From Candidatus Accumulibacter cognatus (GTDB lineage Bacteria; Pseudomonadota; Gammaproteobacteria; Burkholderiales; Rhodocyclaceae), in assembly GCA_013414765.1 (NCBI GenBank), contig CP058708.1:1421553-1485552 (forward strand): DNA of 64,000 nucleotides. The letters are read 5' to 3'. The notes beneath the pieces are model-generated. The model searched no databases. It worked only from the letters and a program-made list of their open reading frames with translations, and was not told the origin of the DNA. Of this stretch, positions 49,394 to 58,484 are shown one piece after another (the first letter of the stretch is position 1; each line of letters starts with the position of its first letter). The translations under genes and the position numbers were made by a program.

Positions 49394-51757
49394 ATACCAT
49401 CACGGATGCCGCTATAAATTTGGCGGGAACGACCACCGCACCGAAATTGAGTCGAGCCGCCCTCTTGGGGTTGGCACAATGGCTGGAGAGGCGAACTCGC
49501 CCTGAAATCTCGACTCGAAATGCTGTGGGGACTGATGATGCCTGCGGATTGGCGCCGCGTGATCCGTCTGCTGAGCCCCCTGGCGCTACGCCAATAGCCT
49601 TCAGTCCGCGGCACGGAAGCCCAAGGTGATGAACAGCAAGAGCGCCCCGTGGCCGTTGCTGAGCGAGAAGGTCCGGAACGATCATCGGGACCGTCTCGCG
49701 GTGGTGTACGTTCGCCAGTCCACCTTGCAGCAACTGGTTCGACATCAGGAGTCGACTCGTTTGCAGTACGGACTGGTAGAGCGGGCAGTGGAACTGGGCT
49801 GGCCGCGCTCTCGAGTCGAAGTGATCGACGATGATCAGGGTAAATCGGGGGCCAGCGCGGAAGGCCGGGTGGGCTTTCAGCGGCTGGTGAGCGAGGTCAG
49901 CCTCAACCATGTCGGCATCGTGCTGGGCCTCGAGATGTCCCGCCTGGCGCGCTCATGCCGGGACTGGTATCAACTGCTGGAAGTCTGCGGACTGTTCGGG
50001 ACCTTGATTGGCGATCTGGATGGCATTTATGATCCGACCGATTACAACGACCGACTGCTACTGGGTTTGAAGGGGACGATGTCGGAAGCGGAGTTGCACG
50101 TGTTGAAGCAGCGCCTGCTGGCCGGCAAGCGCGCCAAGGCCACCCGGGGTGAACTCGGAATGCAGGTGCCGATCGGCTATGTGCGCCGGCCGTCGGGTGA
50201 AGTAATCAAGGATCCCGATGAGCAGGCGCAGACGGTGATCGGGCTGATCTTCGATCAATTCGAGCGTTGCGGCACGCTCAACGGGATGCTCCAGTATCTG
50301 GTCCGCCACCAGATCCAGCTTCCCTGTCGCGTGCGTACCGGGGTGAATCGAGGCGAGCTGGAATGGCATGCGCCGAACCGGGTGACGCTCTCGAATCTGC
50401 TGCACAACCCGCTTTACGCCGGCGCCTACGCCTATGGTCGTCGGCCAACGGATATCCGGCGCAAGCAACCCGGACGGCCGGCGACGGGCCGACGGGTGGC
50501 GCCACGGGAGCAATGGGCCGTCCTGCTCAAGGATCACCTGCCGGCCTACATCAGCTGGGAACAATACGAGCGCCACCTGCGTCAGCTGGAAGCCAATGGC
50601 ATCAAAGCTCAGGGCGCCATCCGGCATGGCCCGTCGCTCCTCTCGGGGCTGCTCGTGTGTGGGCGATGCGGACATCGCATGATGACCCGGTATAACAGCA
50701 GTGGCACCGGGCTGCGCTACGCCTGCGATACGATGGCGGCCAGCTACGGCCAGGCCCTTTGCCAATCGCTGGCTGGCCAGGCGCTCGATGACTTCATCAC
50801 CGAGCAGGTCCTGGCAGCCCTGCAACCGGCCGCGCTGGAGATCAGCCTGCAGGCGCTCGAAGATCTCGAAAGCGAGCGCGAACAATTGCACCGGCATTGG
50901 CAGCAGCGCCTCGAACGAGCCCATTACCAGGCCGAGCGGGCATACCGGCAGTTCAATGCAGTCGAACCCGAGAACCGTTTGGTGGCCCGCACCCTGGAGC
51001 AGCAGTGGGAAGCCGCACTGACCGTCGAAGGCGAATTGCAGGCCGAGTATGCGCGCTTTGCCGCCGAACAACCGGCCACGCTCAGCGCGGCCGAACGTGA
51101 GGCCATCCGCCGGCTCGCCTGCGACATTCCCGCCCTGTGGCACGCGCCCACGACGATGGCTGCCGATCGGCAGGCCATCATTCGGCAACTCGTGACGCGG
51201 GTAGTGGTCACCGTCCAGGGCGAGAGCGAACGGGTCGATGTCCAGGTGCATTGGATCGGCGGCCACGACACGCAGGCGACCCTCATCCGGCCGGTGGCCC
51301 GTCTCGACCAACTGAGCTATTACCCGAAGTTGATGGCGCGCGTGGCCGAGTTGCACGCCCAGGGTGAAAATGCCGCCGCCATTGCCCGTCGGCTGAACGC
51401 CGAAGATTGGCGCCCGGCCAAGCACTGCGACACCTTCAACGCGCCCATGGTGCTCACGTTGCTGTTGCGCCAGGGTCTGCGCAGCCGCCAGTCCGCTTAC
51501 GCGGGCATGATCGAAGAGGCACAGGAAGAACTGACGCTGAATGAACTTGCCCGTCGTCTGAATGTCCCTCAGCCAACGCTGTATAGCTGGCTGCGCCGAG
51601 GTCTACTGCACGGCCGGCAGGTGATCCATGCCGACCATCCACTCTGGCTCATTCAGGCCGACGAAGCAGAACTGGCCAGGCTGAGCGCGTTGCGGGCAAG
51701 TGCGAAGTCATAACGAACTTCACTCTTATGGAGGTTTTATGTCTGGTAAATGTCGAT
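49394..51757 (+). mobile_element. 2,364-bp single-gene element carrying a large serine recombinase
   Basis: The element interrupts the IS transposase between GI and EPLF. The left junction reads GGGCTCGAT/ATACC (49385 on), the right GGTAAATGT/CGATCCCCC (51745 on). CGAT occurs at both junctions, and removing one copy plus the insert restores the uninterrupted transposase codons GGG ATC GAG CCC. A short shared core without terminal inverted repeats is what serine-recombinase insertion leaves. Cargo is limited to the recombinase; 49394-49628 contains no other gene I can support. Confidence 0.8.
49629..51713 (+). CDS. large serine recombinase
   Basis: A 694-residue site-specific recombinase. The N-terminal resolvase-type domain has the nucleophile Ser31 in YVRQST and the catalytic EMSRLARS block (102-109). 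A recombinase domain follows (VPIGYVRRPSGEV, LHNPLYAGAYAYGRR), then a zinc ribbon with Cys344, Cys347, Cys366 and Cys378, a long coiled coil (about 395-480), and a C-terminal helix-turn-helix (LTLNELARRLNVPQPTLYSWLRRG). Likely drives integration and excision of its own element. GTG 49626 or ATG 49629 are both possible starts. The frame is intact, so it may be active. Confidence 0.92.
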   Translation: MNSKSAPWPLLSEKVRNDHRDRLAVVYVRQSTLQQLVRHQESTRLQYGLVERAVELGWPRSRVEVIDDDQGKSGASAEGRVGFQRLVSEVSLNHVGIVLGLEMSRLARSCRDWYQLLEVCGLFGTLIGDLDGIYDPTDYNDRLLLGLKGTMSEAELHVLKQRLLAGKRAKATRGELGMQVPIGYVRRPSGEVIKDPDEQAQTVIGLIFDQFERCGTLNGMLQYLVRHQIQLPCRVRTGVNRGELEWHAPNRVTLSNLLHNPLYAGAYAYGRRPTDIRRKQPGRPATGRRVAPREQWAVLLKDHLPAYISWEQYERHLRQLEANGIKAQGAIRHGPSLLSGLLVCGRCGHRMMTRYNSSGTGLRYACDTMAASYGQALCQSLAGQALDDFITEQVLAALQPAALEISLQALEDLESEREQLHRHWQQRLERAHYQAERAYRQFNAVEPENRLVARTLEQQWEAALTVEGELQAEYARFAAEQPATLSAAEREAIRRLACDIPALWHAPTTMAADRQAIIRQLVTRVVVTVQGESERVDVQVHWIGGHDTQATLIRPVARLDQLSYYPKLMARVAELHAQGENAAAIARRLNAEDWRPAKHCDTFNAPMVLTLLLRQGLRSRQSAYAGMIEEAQEELTLNELARRLNVPQPTLYSWLRRGLLHGRQVIHADHPLWLIQADEAELARLSALRASAKS

Positions 51758-52714
51758 CCCCCAGCGCTCGGCGTAGATCGCGACGACCTGTTGGGCCGAC
51801 AGGTCGGTCTCGGTGGCCAGAATCAGGCGTGGGCGCGACCAGGTGTGATCGGGCAGGAGCATCTCGCACCACACCGCGCGTACCGGGAGCCCCTTCAGGA
51901 ATCGCGCCACAGCGATGACCGAACGCACCCGAACCCGCTGCACCTTGCCGTACAGCATCAGCTCCCTCTCCTGCACCGGCAAGGTTTCGAGCCTCGCCGC
52001 ATCGATCCGCTGGCCGTACTTGCGCTGGCGGCCTCGGCGTTTCGGCTCCGGTTCCGGCGGCAGAAACAAGGCCGTATCGCGGCGCACCTGTCCGATGATG
52101 CGGACCGGTTGTTCGAGCAACGGAAGAATCAGGGTGCGGCGCATGAACCAGGCATCGATCAGCAAGCGCCCCCCCTGGACGTGCCCCCGGACCGAGTCCA
52201 TCAGTTGGCGTGCCCCCCAGAGCTTGCCGCGCTGACCCGATTCTTCGAGCAGCCACGAGCGAATCGGCACCGTCAGCGCCGAACCCAGGCGGACGCGCAC
52301 GACCAGGGCCAGCGTGACCCAGCACTGGCTGTTCAGAAAGGTCGGCCGATTGGCCTTGTGGCTGTGATCGTGCTTGATACTGATCCCCGGCCCGGACTTC
52401 GCGCCGCGCAGAACCAGCGTATCGTCGAGGATCAGGGTGACCAGTTCGGTGGGGCACACCGTCAGCACCAGCTGTAACAAACGCAGCGACAATTCCGTGA
52501 CCGGCACCTGTGCTCGCTCGATGAGCTTGTAATAGGTGGTCCAGTGTGCCTCCCGGCGAATGGCCCCGATGGCCCGCGTGACCCAGCCTTCCGGGTTGAG
52601 CAGGCAACCGATCAGCAGTTCGACGAAGGTCCGGCGAGAACGCGGTGGCACCGCCACCAGGAGAAAGGAAATCCATTCCGAGAGTAGCAAGCAGACGTTG
52701 GCAGCGAGAGACAT
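51758..52714 (-). pseudogene. N-terminal part of the interrupted IS4-type transposase
   Basis: From ATG 52714 (MSLAANVCLLLSEWISFLL) the frame carries IS4-type DDE features: LILDDTLVLRGAKSGPGIS with the first catalytic Asp, KHDHSHKANRPTFLNSQCWV, a second Asp in RLLIDAWFMRR, and ATETDLSAQQVVAIYAERWG at the junction. The native protein would continue IEPLFHNLK in the left fragment; instead it reads five foreign codons and stops at 51737. Confidence 0.85.
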
Positions 52715-52749
52715 GAGGGAAAGTCCAGGATCGAAAACGATCCCTCATT

Positions 52750-52802
52750 GGTCGCCGCGCGCTGCTTGCGCGAGAACCCTGCGCAAGCAGCGCGCGGCGA
52801 CC
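52750..52802. repeat. perfect 22-bp inverted repeat (9-base loop) upstream of the IS4-type transposase
   Basis: The arm GGTCGCCGCGCGCTGCTTGCGC (22 bases; 52750-52771) is exactly mirrored at 52781-52802. It lies inside the IS, between its right end and the transposase ATG at 52714, so it would fold in any transcript entering from outside. The likely role is shielding the transposase from read-through expression, as known for other IS families. Confidence 0.75.
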
Positions 52803-52910
52803 TCACGATTCCCACGTCATGTCAAGTCTTTTTTGTATTTCTTCGAAAAATTTTTGCGGCGCCGGAATGTCTTCGGCATCCGCTGGCGATTGCGAGTGTC
52901 TAAACTTCAG

Positions 52911-52919
52911 TTACTGCCA
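52911..52919. repeat. right target-site duplication of the IS4-type element
   Basis: TTACTGCCA, identical to 48955-48963. Confidence 0.85.
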
Positions 52920-53051
52920 GAATCCTCCGCTACCCATGGGGTAGGCGATCACTCGCGCAGAATTCTTCCAATGGATGTGCTACTTCGGTTGGAATCAGGC
53001 AGTTTTTCGGGTGGAAACTCGATGTTCAAGTTTTTGCTATACCGTGCGCGG

Positions 53052-54088
53052 TCACGATTGAATCTTCTGGAAGGTTTGGAAGTTCAGGGTCAATAGGGAC
53101 TGTAGCGCCTTGGCGTGGATGGTGTGGGTATCTTGCAAGCAGCGTTCGATGGCCGTCGTGAAGGAATGGAAGTCGGGGTAGTACTTGGCGTAGAGGCACT
53201 GCTTTTTGACGAACTTCCACAAACGCTCGATGAGGTTCAAATTTGGGGAGTAGGTGGGTAAAAAGAGCAACTCGATCTTCAGTTTCTCGGCGCAGGTTTT
53301 CACCAACGCACAACGCTGATAGCGGGCGTTGTCCAGGACGACCGTCATAGGCAGCGTGGGCCGTAGGGTAACCAGTTTCTCCAGCAAAGCACAGACGCTG
53401 AGCGAATTGATGTAGGTGGAATTGACGACGGTGACGACCTCTTTGGTGACGGCGTCGAGCGCACCCAGTACGTTGAAGCGCTGCCGGCCCGAGGGCGCCT
53501 TGATCCAGACCCGAGCAAGGCACCACACCACCGACAGGAAGGCGCCCAAGACAAAGTGTGCCGCGTCTACGAAGAACACGGCACGTTGGCCCGCTTGGGC
53601 TTCTGCCAAACGCGGTTCAAGTTCTTTTTTTTAAAGGCTTCCTGGACCTCGGGATCCGCCTTGGCCGGCAGGGTGCCGGTCTTCAGGCGTCTCATCCCGC
53701 ACTTCTCTCGCAGGAAAAGCCGCACCTGAGTCGGCGAGCGGCTCAAACCCGTGAGCTTTCTGATCGCATCCACGGCCTCATGGATCGAAGCCGGCGGATG
53801 GGTGAGAAAATAAGCCCCGATCGTCTCCTGATGCGCCACCAGTTCGCTCTGCGGCCGACGGAAATGCAGTTCCTTCACCCCGGCGACGCCGCCCTCCACC
53901 TACTGCTGGAGGTAGGTGCGAAGCGTCTTGCCGCTCACGCCCGCGAGCCGCGCGATATCTTGATGCGCAAGCCCCTGGCTTTTCAGCCACAGCGCTTCCA
54001 TCTTGCGTCGCACGTGGGGATGCGGATGGTGAAATCGCTCGTGCTCTAAGGCGTCCGCCTCCGCCGGGGTAAAGGTCAGTCTCAGCAT
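53052..54088 (-). pseudogene. IS630-type transposase with an in-frame stop and an A8 frameshift site
   Basis: Frame 1 from ATG 54088 encodes the N-terminal helix-turn-helix (PHVRRKMEALWLKSQGLAHQ through GVSGKTLRTYLQQ), then a TAG at 53900-53902 where relatives have Tyr. The same frame continues EGGVAGVKELHFRRPQSELV to DPEVQEAFKKK. At a run of eight A (read on this strand, just before GAACTTG at about 53622-53632) the frame must shift by -1 into the catalytic part: FFVDAAHFVLGAF (first Asp), VVLDNARYQ (second Asp), and SPNLNLIERLWKFVKK (Glu), ending at 53052. The slippery run may be a programmed frameshift; the TAG probably inactivates the gene. Confidence 0.85.
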
Positions 54089-54225
54089 CGCAGCCTGTCC
54101 CTACAGAAAGCAATGCTCGAATTCTACAGCCCATTACACCAGACAGTTAAAGTCGTTTGTTACCTATTTCAGTATATCTGACGACCAGCGGCTAACATGA
54201 AAGTATTGTTCCGGAGGGTTCTGCC

Positions 54226-55235
54226 ATGTTTGCCGACACCTTGCCCTTTGCCAGCCAGTACGTGTCCCGTTGAGGGAGGAACTGAGCCGGCGGCATCCCT
54301 AACATCGCCTGAGCCGGCTCCAGCAGGGCTGGCTGAGTTTCTGCCTAACTGGGCGATTGCTTGGGGAGCCTGAACTGGTCGGCGTTCGAACGTATGGGCT
54401 TGGGCCGCTATAATATTGGCGCGCTTTCCTGGATGTTTCGCTATGCCCAATTGCCGTGATCGAAACTGCTCCAGGCCGGCGTCTCTCTTCTTCTGCGCCG
54501 CTTCCACCTCAAGCGCGGCGTTCTGGTTGCCGATGACACCGACCATCAGCGGGCGAAAAGGACCACGCTGATCTACGGCGCCCACAATCTATTCGACAAG
54601 AAGAGCGGCGGCTATTTCAACGGCCAATACAAGGAGATGTCGATCCAGGACAAATGCACCCGGCATCAGAGCACGCCGCAAACGGTTGCACTGCGAGGCG
54701 CGGAGTCCGTCCAAATGAGGATCAACAGTGCCCGCCTGAAGGTCAAGGCGCATGGCACGCAGCGTTTTGTGATTGCAGTCAAGCGCGTTGATGAAGCGCA
54801 ATACCGTTATTGGGTGGCGACCGACTTATCCTGGCGAACGCTAGATATCGTAGGTTGCCATACGTTCAGATGGCGGCTGGAAGTGTTCTTTGCGGACTGG
54901 ACAGCCGGACGAAGACGGATCAGTACGAGGGTTGCCCCTGGGCCTGCTGCTAGACCATGCCTTGCTCATCCACCCTGAGCAACGTGCCTGCCTGGAAAAC
55001 AGGGCACCCGCGTGCACCGTGAGTAGCCTGAAACAAGCCGCCTGTGCCGAAACCGTCATGCGGCTTGTCCGGAACATTCTGGCCGCAGGCGGAACCTGCA
55101 CGAATGCCTTATGAACTGGCTGAAAAGCTCAGCATGCTGTTCTCGCTGGCGCCCTCGGGAAAACACATGAGCGATCGGGATCTCGTCCGACTTGAACCTT
55201 CGGCGTCACTTCGCTATCAGGCCGCTGCACCATAA
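54226..55235 (+). pseudogene. broken IS4-type transposase
   Basis: Starts MFADTLPFASQYVSR (ATG 54226, CCGGAGGG upstream) and stops at once. Later pieces in several frames are recognisable: LQQGWLSFCLTG, GLGRYNIGALSWMFRYAQLP, VSLLLRRFHLKRGVLVADDT then DHQRAKRT, IYGAHNLFDKKSGGYFNGQ, LKVKAHGTQRFVIAVKRVDE, YRYWVATDLSWRTLDIVG, WRLEVFFADW and LGLLLDHALLIHPEQRAC. A segment after NGQ that would carry the second catalytic Asp is missing. Multiple stops, shifts and a deletion make it non-functional. Confidence 0.75.
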
Positions 55236-55278
55236 GGGGGTGACAATCCCGGCATGAAAACTTGAACATCGAGTCACA

Positions 55279-55545
55279 TCACTTGGATATCTTGCCATCT
55301 TTGATGATCAGCGAGTCGTTGCCGCTGGCCGTCGCGCTCGAACCGGTCTTCTTGACCGTCACGGTACACGGCCCATTGCCCAGATCACGCGTTGAGCTGG
55401 CGCCCACGCTGCCGTCAGTGGTCGAGGAGCATTTGATCAGCACGTCGTGCGAGGTGCTGTCCCGGTTGACCAGCTTGACAGCGGCCAGCGCCGACTGACT
55501 GACACAGAGCATGCCGGCGATCGCGGCCATCGAAACGATTCTCAT
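55279..55545 (-). CDS. small exported protein of unknown function (88 aa)
   Basis: An 88-residue product with a signal peptide (MRIVSMAAIAGMLCVSQSALA, cleavage after ALA) and a mature part of about 67 residues rich in Ser, Thr, Gly and Lys. It has two cysteines (IKCSSTTDG and NGPCTVTVKK) that could form a disulfide in the periplasm. The beta-strand-like pattern (VKLVNRDSTSHDVLIK) suggests a compact sandwich. I recognise no family. It lies 4 bases beyond the IS-relic right repeat. Confidence 0.65.
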   Translation of the reverse strand: MRIVSMAAIAGMLCVSQSALAAVKLVNRDSTSHDVLIKCSSTTDGSVGASSTRDLGNGPCTVTVKKTGSSATASGNDSLIIKDGKISK

Positions 55546-55624
55546 GATCTCTCCTTGGTCAGAACCGATTGTGGCAACTGACGCCAGTCACCTCGGGTCA
55601 TGCTACTCCGGTGTGTCGTTTATT

Positions 55625-56128
55625 TCAACGACAACACGACTGGACATGTGCAGCGTGGCGTTCGCGCAAATCGCGCCAGATGGTCTCGGGTACCAGCGCC
55701 TGGATCTGCCCGGCCAACTCGTCGGCCAACCGGGCGTCGTCTGCGGACAGTTGCGTTGGTACCTGCACCTGGCGGTCACCCCGGCACAGGCTAAAGGCGC
55801 GATGGCTACCCCCAACCATGAGGCTCGGAGATTCCTGCCATGGCCGCTCCACGATCCGCTGGCCGCGTACCCAAGCCTTCAGGGCCGCGGCGCGCTCGGG
55901 CGCGATGGGAAAAGGTTGCACCCACTGAGGCGGCGCCTCAAAAGGGTAGCCCGGAACGAAGACGATCTGACCGTTCCCGCCAGTCCAGCCCTTGATGCTG
56001 AACCAGTAGTGGTGTGGTGGCGGCACACTGCCTTCATGCCAAACGTATTCGAACTCGATCTCGGCACCTGACGGATCGACCTTTTCGGCCGACCATGCGG
56101 TACCCGGCGACGGTGATGAATCGGACAT
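55625..56128 (-). CDS. hypothetical protein (167 aa)
   Basis: A 167-residue soluble protein without signal peptide. It is rich in Trp and Pro in its first half (EFEYVWHEGSVPPPHHYWFS, GYPFEAPPQWVQPFPI) and ends with a helical segment (ADDARLADELAGQIQALVPE). Chosen start MSDSSPSPG at 56128; the frame extends upstream to 56239. No family recognised. The small exported gene lies 79 bases downstream on the same strand. Confidence 0.55.
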   Translation of the reverse strand: MSDSSPSPGTAWSAEKVDPSGAEIEFEYVWHEGSVPPPHHYWFSIKGWTGGNGQIVFVPGYPFEAPPQWVQPFPIAPERAAALKAWVRGQRIVERPWQESPSLMVGGSHRAFSLCRGDRQVQVPTQLSADDARLADELAGQIQALVPETIWRDLRERHAAHVQSCCR

Positions 56129-56702
56129 GGTTGCACCTGCTGAGGTTATGTGTTGCACGACACTCATCAATGGCCAGGGCCCCTGCGGGAATACGCGACC
56201 TGGAGAGAGGAGGCATCGCAGGGAACATGGCCAGGACAATGTAGCCGAGCAAGCGAGATCGAGTCAAACCGCCAGCGGGTCAGCTCGACCAGTGGCGCGA
56301 GCTCAGTCACGACACGAACCAGCATGCCTGCGGTCGATAGGGCTTGGTCCGGCCAGAATAGGAGACGACCGTCCCGGCCCGGCACCTTCAGCATCGAGAC
56401 CTCGGAACCCATGGCTTAGCGCGGCGGTTGACGGCAATCAAAAAAGCTCCGCCTCGCGTTGCCGGCGTATTTATGCCGTTGTATTTAATTTGCGAGGACA
56501 ATATTCTCAACCCCAAGCAGGAGGTAGGCCACCACACGGCAACGGAGGCGATATGGACATTTTCCTCGAAAACACCGGGAATCAATCCTGGATATATTTC
56601 AACAAGCACAATGTACCAGCGGCATCGTCTGCGCACCGGCCAGCTTGACGAGTGATAGTCTTGAATGAGACAAAGCAAGGGTCTCCCGATTGGAGTATAG
56701 CC
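56129..56702. other. 574-base stretch with no confident gene
   Basis: A minus-strand frame of 81 codons (56167-56412, MGSEVSMLKVPGRDGRLLFW...) is open but has no recognisable family or clear ribosome site. The second half, from about 56450, is more AT-rich and probably holds the promoter of the downstream gamma-glutamyltransferase gene. Confidence 0.45.
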
Positions 56703-58484
56703 ATGCACATCATTTTCCTCGTTCTGCTGATGCTGGTCGTGGGCTGCAGTCATTCCCCATCGCTGACTGCGAGCGCAACTGCCGAAAGCCGTCAACCTGA
56801 AGGCGCCTCGGGCCTCAGTGCACAGCCCGGATGGCACGGCCAGAAGTTTGCCATTGCCACGGCCAATCCACTGGCCAGCGCTGCAGGACTCGCCATGCTC
56901 AAAGACGGCGGCACGGCGATCGACGCGGCGGTTGCCGCGCAGATGGTGTTGACCCTCGTCGAACCACAATCCAGCGGCATCGGCGGTGGCGCTTTTCTGC
57001 TCCACCACGATGGTCGCCAGACGGTTGCCTTCGACGGTCGCGAGACAGCACCAGCAGCAGCCAGTGAGAGTCTGTTCGTCAAGGCCGACGGCAAAGTGAT
57101 GACTTTTCAGGAAGCCATCGTTGGTGGCCGCGCCGTCGGCGTGCCAGGTGCCCTGCGGATGCTCGAAGTGGCGCACGCCGAATATGGCCGGCTGCACTGG
57201 CCGACCCTTTTCGAACCGGCGATCCGGCTAGCCGAAAATGGATTTCCGGTCAGCCAGCGCCTGCACACACTGCTCAAGGCCGACCCCCATCTCCGGAAGG
57301 ATCCGCAGGCCGCTGCCTATTTTTATGATCCGGATGGTCAACCCGTCACCGTCGGCAGCCTTTTGCGCAATCCCGAACTGGCTGGCGTCCTGCGCAGGAT
57401 CGCCAGCGAGGGGTCACGGGCACTGCACGAGGGCGAGATCGCGCAGGCGATCGTCGATAAGGTGCAGCAATATCCGGAAAACCCCGGCCAGCTTACCTTG
57501 GCGGATCTGGCCGCATACCAGCCGCAGCGCCGCCAGCCGCTGTGCAGCAGCTATGCGCCCAAACGGGTTGAGCCACCGCGAACTTACCTTATCTGCGGTT
57601 TTCCGCCTCCAGGTTCGGGAGCGATCGCCATCGCCCAGATTCTCGGCATCATCAATCACACCGAAGCTGCATTCCTGCCGTTTGCCACCCCACTCTGGAT
57701 GCACTATTACAGTGAGGCAGCACGCCTGGCTTTTGCCGATCGCGCCCAGTATGTCGCCGATCCGGATTTCGTCGCTGCACCGGTGGGCAACTGGTACGCG
57801 CTGATCCAGCCGGAATACCTGGCTGAAAGAGCGAGGCTGATTGGCCCGCACAGCATGCAGGTCGCCAGACCAGGCTCGCCATCGCCGGGACCAATGACCC
57901 AGGCAGCGATGCCCGAACAGCCTGAATACGGAACCTCGCACCTCAGCATCGCCGACCAGTACGGCAACGTCTTGGCAATGACCACCACCATCGAGGATGC
58001 CTTCGGAGCACGCCAGATGGTACGGGGATTTCTCCTCAACAACCAGCTCAGTGATTTCGCCTTTACCCCGACCGATAACCGAGGTTTGCCCATCGCCAAC
58101 CGCGTCGAACCGGGCAAGCGCCCGCGCTCATCGATGAGTCCAACGTTGGTCTTTGACCAGGACAGCGGTGAGCTGGTGATCAGCGGCGGCTCACCGGGCG
58201 GCGCGTTGATCATCCACTACACGGCCAAGCTGCTTTACGCGATGCTGAACTGGGGATTAAAACCGCAACAGGCCATCGACCTGCCCAACTTTGGTTCGCT
58301 GAACGGGCCGACACTGCTTGAGGAAAAACGTTTTTCCCCGTCCTTTGTCGAAGCGCTTAGGGCCCGCAGCCACGTGGTGAACGAAGTCGGCATGAACAGC
58401 GGTCTGCAGGCCATCGAAAAGACCTCGGCTGGATTCGCCGGCGGAGCCGATCCACGCCGTGAGGGCCTGGTGCTGGGCGAGTGA
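56703..58484 (+). CDS. ggt: gamma-glutamyltransferase (lipoprotein)
   Basis: A 593-residue Ntn-hydrolase that cleaves or transfers the gamma-glutamyl group of glutathione. The N-terminus MHIIFLVLLMLVVGC ends in a lipobox Cys15, so it is probably membrane-anchored outside the cytoplasm. Autocleavage and catalysis are expected at Thr411 in EYGTSHLSIAD. The GGTAIDAAVAAQMVLTLVEP and SGIGGGAFLL blocks of the large subunit and the RPRSSMSPTLVF and SGGSPGGALI blocks of the small subunit are intact. ATG 56703 is preferred over the upstream in-frame codon at 56652 because it starts the signal sequence. Confidence 0.93.
   Translation: MHIIFLVLLMLVVGCSHSPSLTASATAESRQPEGASGLSAQPGWHGQKFAIATANPLASAAGLAMLKDGGTAIDAAVAAQMVLTLVEPQSSGIGGGAFLLHHDGRQTVAFDGRETAPAAASESLFVKADGKVMTFQEAIVGGRAVGVPGALRMLEVAHAEYGRLHWPTLFEPAIRLAENGFPVSQRLHTLLKADPHLRKDPQAAAYFYDPDGQPVTVGSLLRNPELAGVLRRIASEGSRALHEGEIAQAIVDKVQQYPENPGQLTLADLAAYQPQRRQPLCSSYAPKRVEPPRTYLICGFPPPGSGAIAIAQILGIINHTEAAFLPFATPLWMHYYSEAARLAFADRAQYVADPDFVAAPVGNWYALIQPEYLAERARLIGPHSMQVARPGSPSPGPMTQAAMPEQPEYGTSHLSIADQYGNVLAMTTTIEDAFGARQMVRGFLLNNQLSDFAFTPTDNRGLPIANRVEPGKRPRSSMSPTLVFDQDSGELVISGGSPGGALIIHYTAKLLYAMLNWGLKPQQAIDLPNFGSLNGPTLLEEKRFSPSFVEALRARSHVVNEVGMNSGLQAIEKTSAGFAGGADPRREGLVLGE

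Larger units (their letters stand above)
48964..52910. mobile_element. IS4-type insertion sequence split by a serine-recombinase element
   Basis: Outer ends are perfect 15-base inverted repeats: CTGAAGTTTAGACAC at 48964-48978 and GTGTCTAAACTTCAG at 52896-52910. A 9-bp target duplication (TTACTGCCA) flanks them. Removing the inner 2,364-bp element leaves about 1.58 kb, a normal single-gene IS, and reunites a 425-codon transposase frame on the minus strand. The 9-bp duplication suits an IS4/IS50-like group; the exact family is inferred. Confidence 0.85.
53017..55274. mobile_element. decayed IS4-type element bounded by 18-bp inverted repeats, with an IS630-type element inside
   Basis: ACTCGATGTTCAAGTTTT at 53017-53034 is the exact reverse complement of 55257-55274. 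Between them lie an IS630-type transposase (53052-54088, minus) and a broken IS4-type transposase (54226-55235, plus). The simplest reading is that the 18-bp repeats are the ends of the IS4-type element and that the IS630 element inserted just inside its left end. I see no target duplication next to the 18-bp ends. Confidence 0.55.

Noticed and set aside
48906-49910. A 334-codon minus-strand frame crossing the IS and the recombinase start
   Set aside because: It crosses the IS end and the recombinase-element junction and does not carry the transposase frame, so it is a chance frame.
50058-51425. A 455-codon minus-strand frame opposite the serine recombinase
   Set aside because: Shadow; the recombinase motifs on the plus strand explain the region.
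53035-54225. Terminal inverted repeats and TA duplication of the IS630-type element
   Set aside because: I compared both flanks by eye and found no convincing pair, so its exact ends are not stated.
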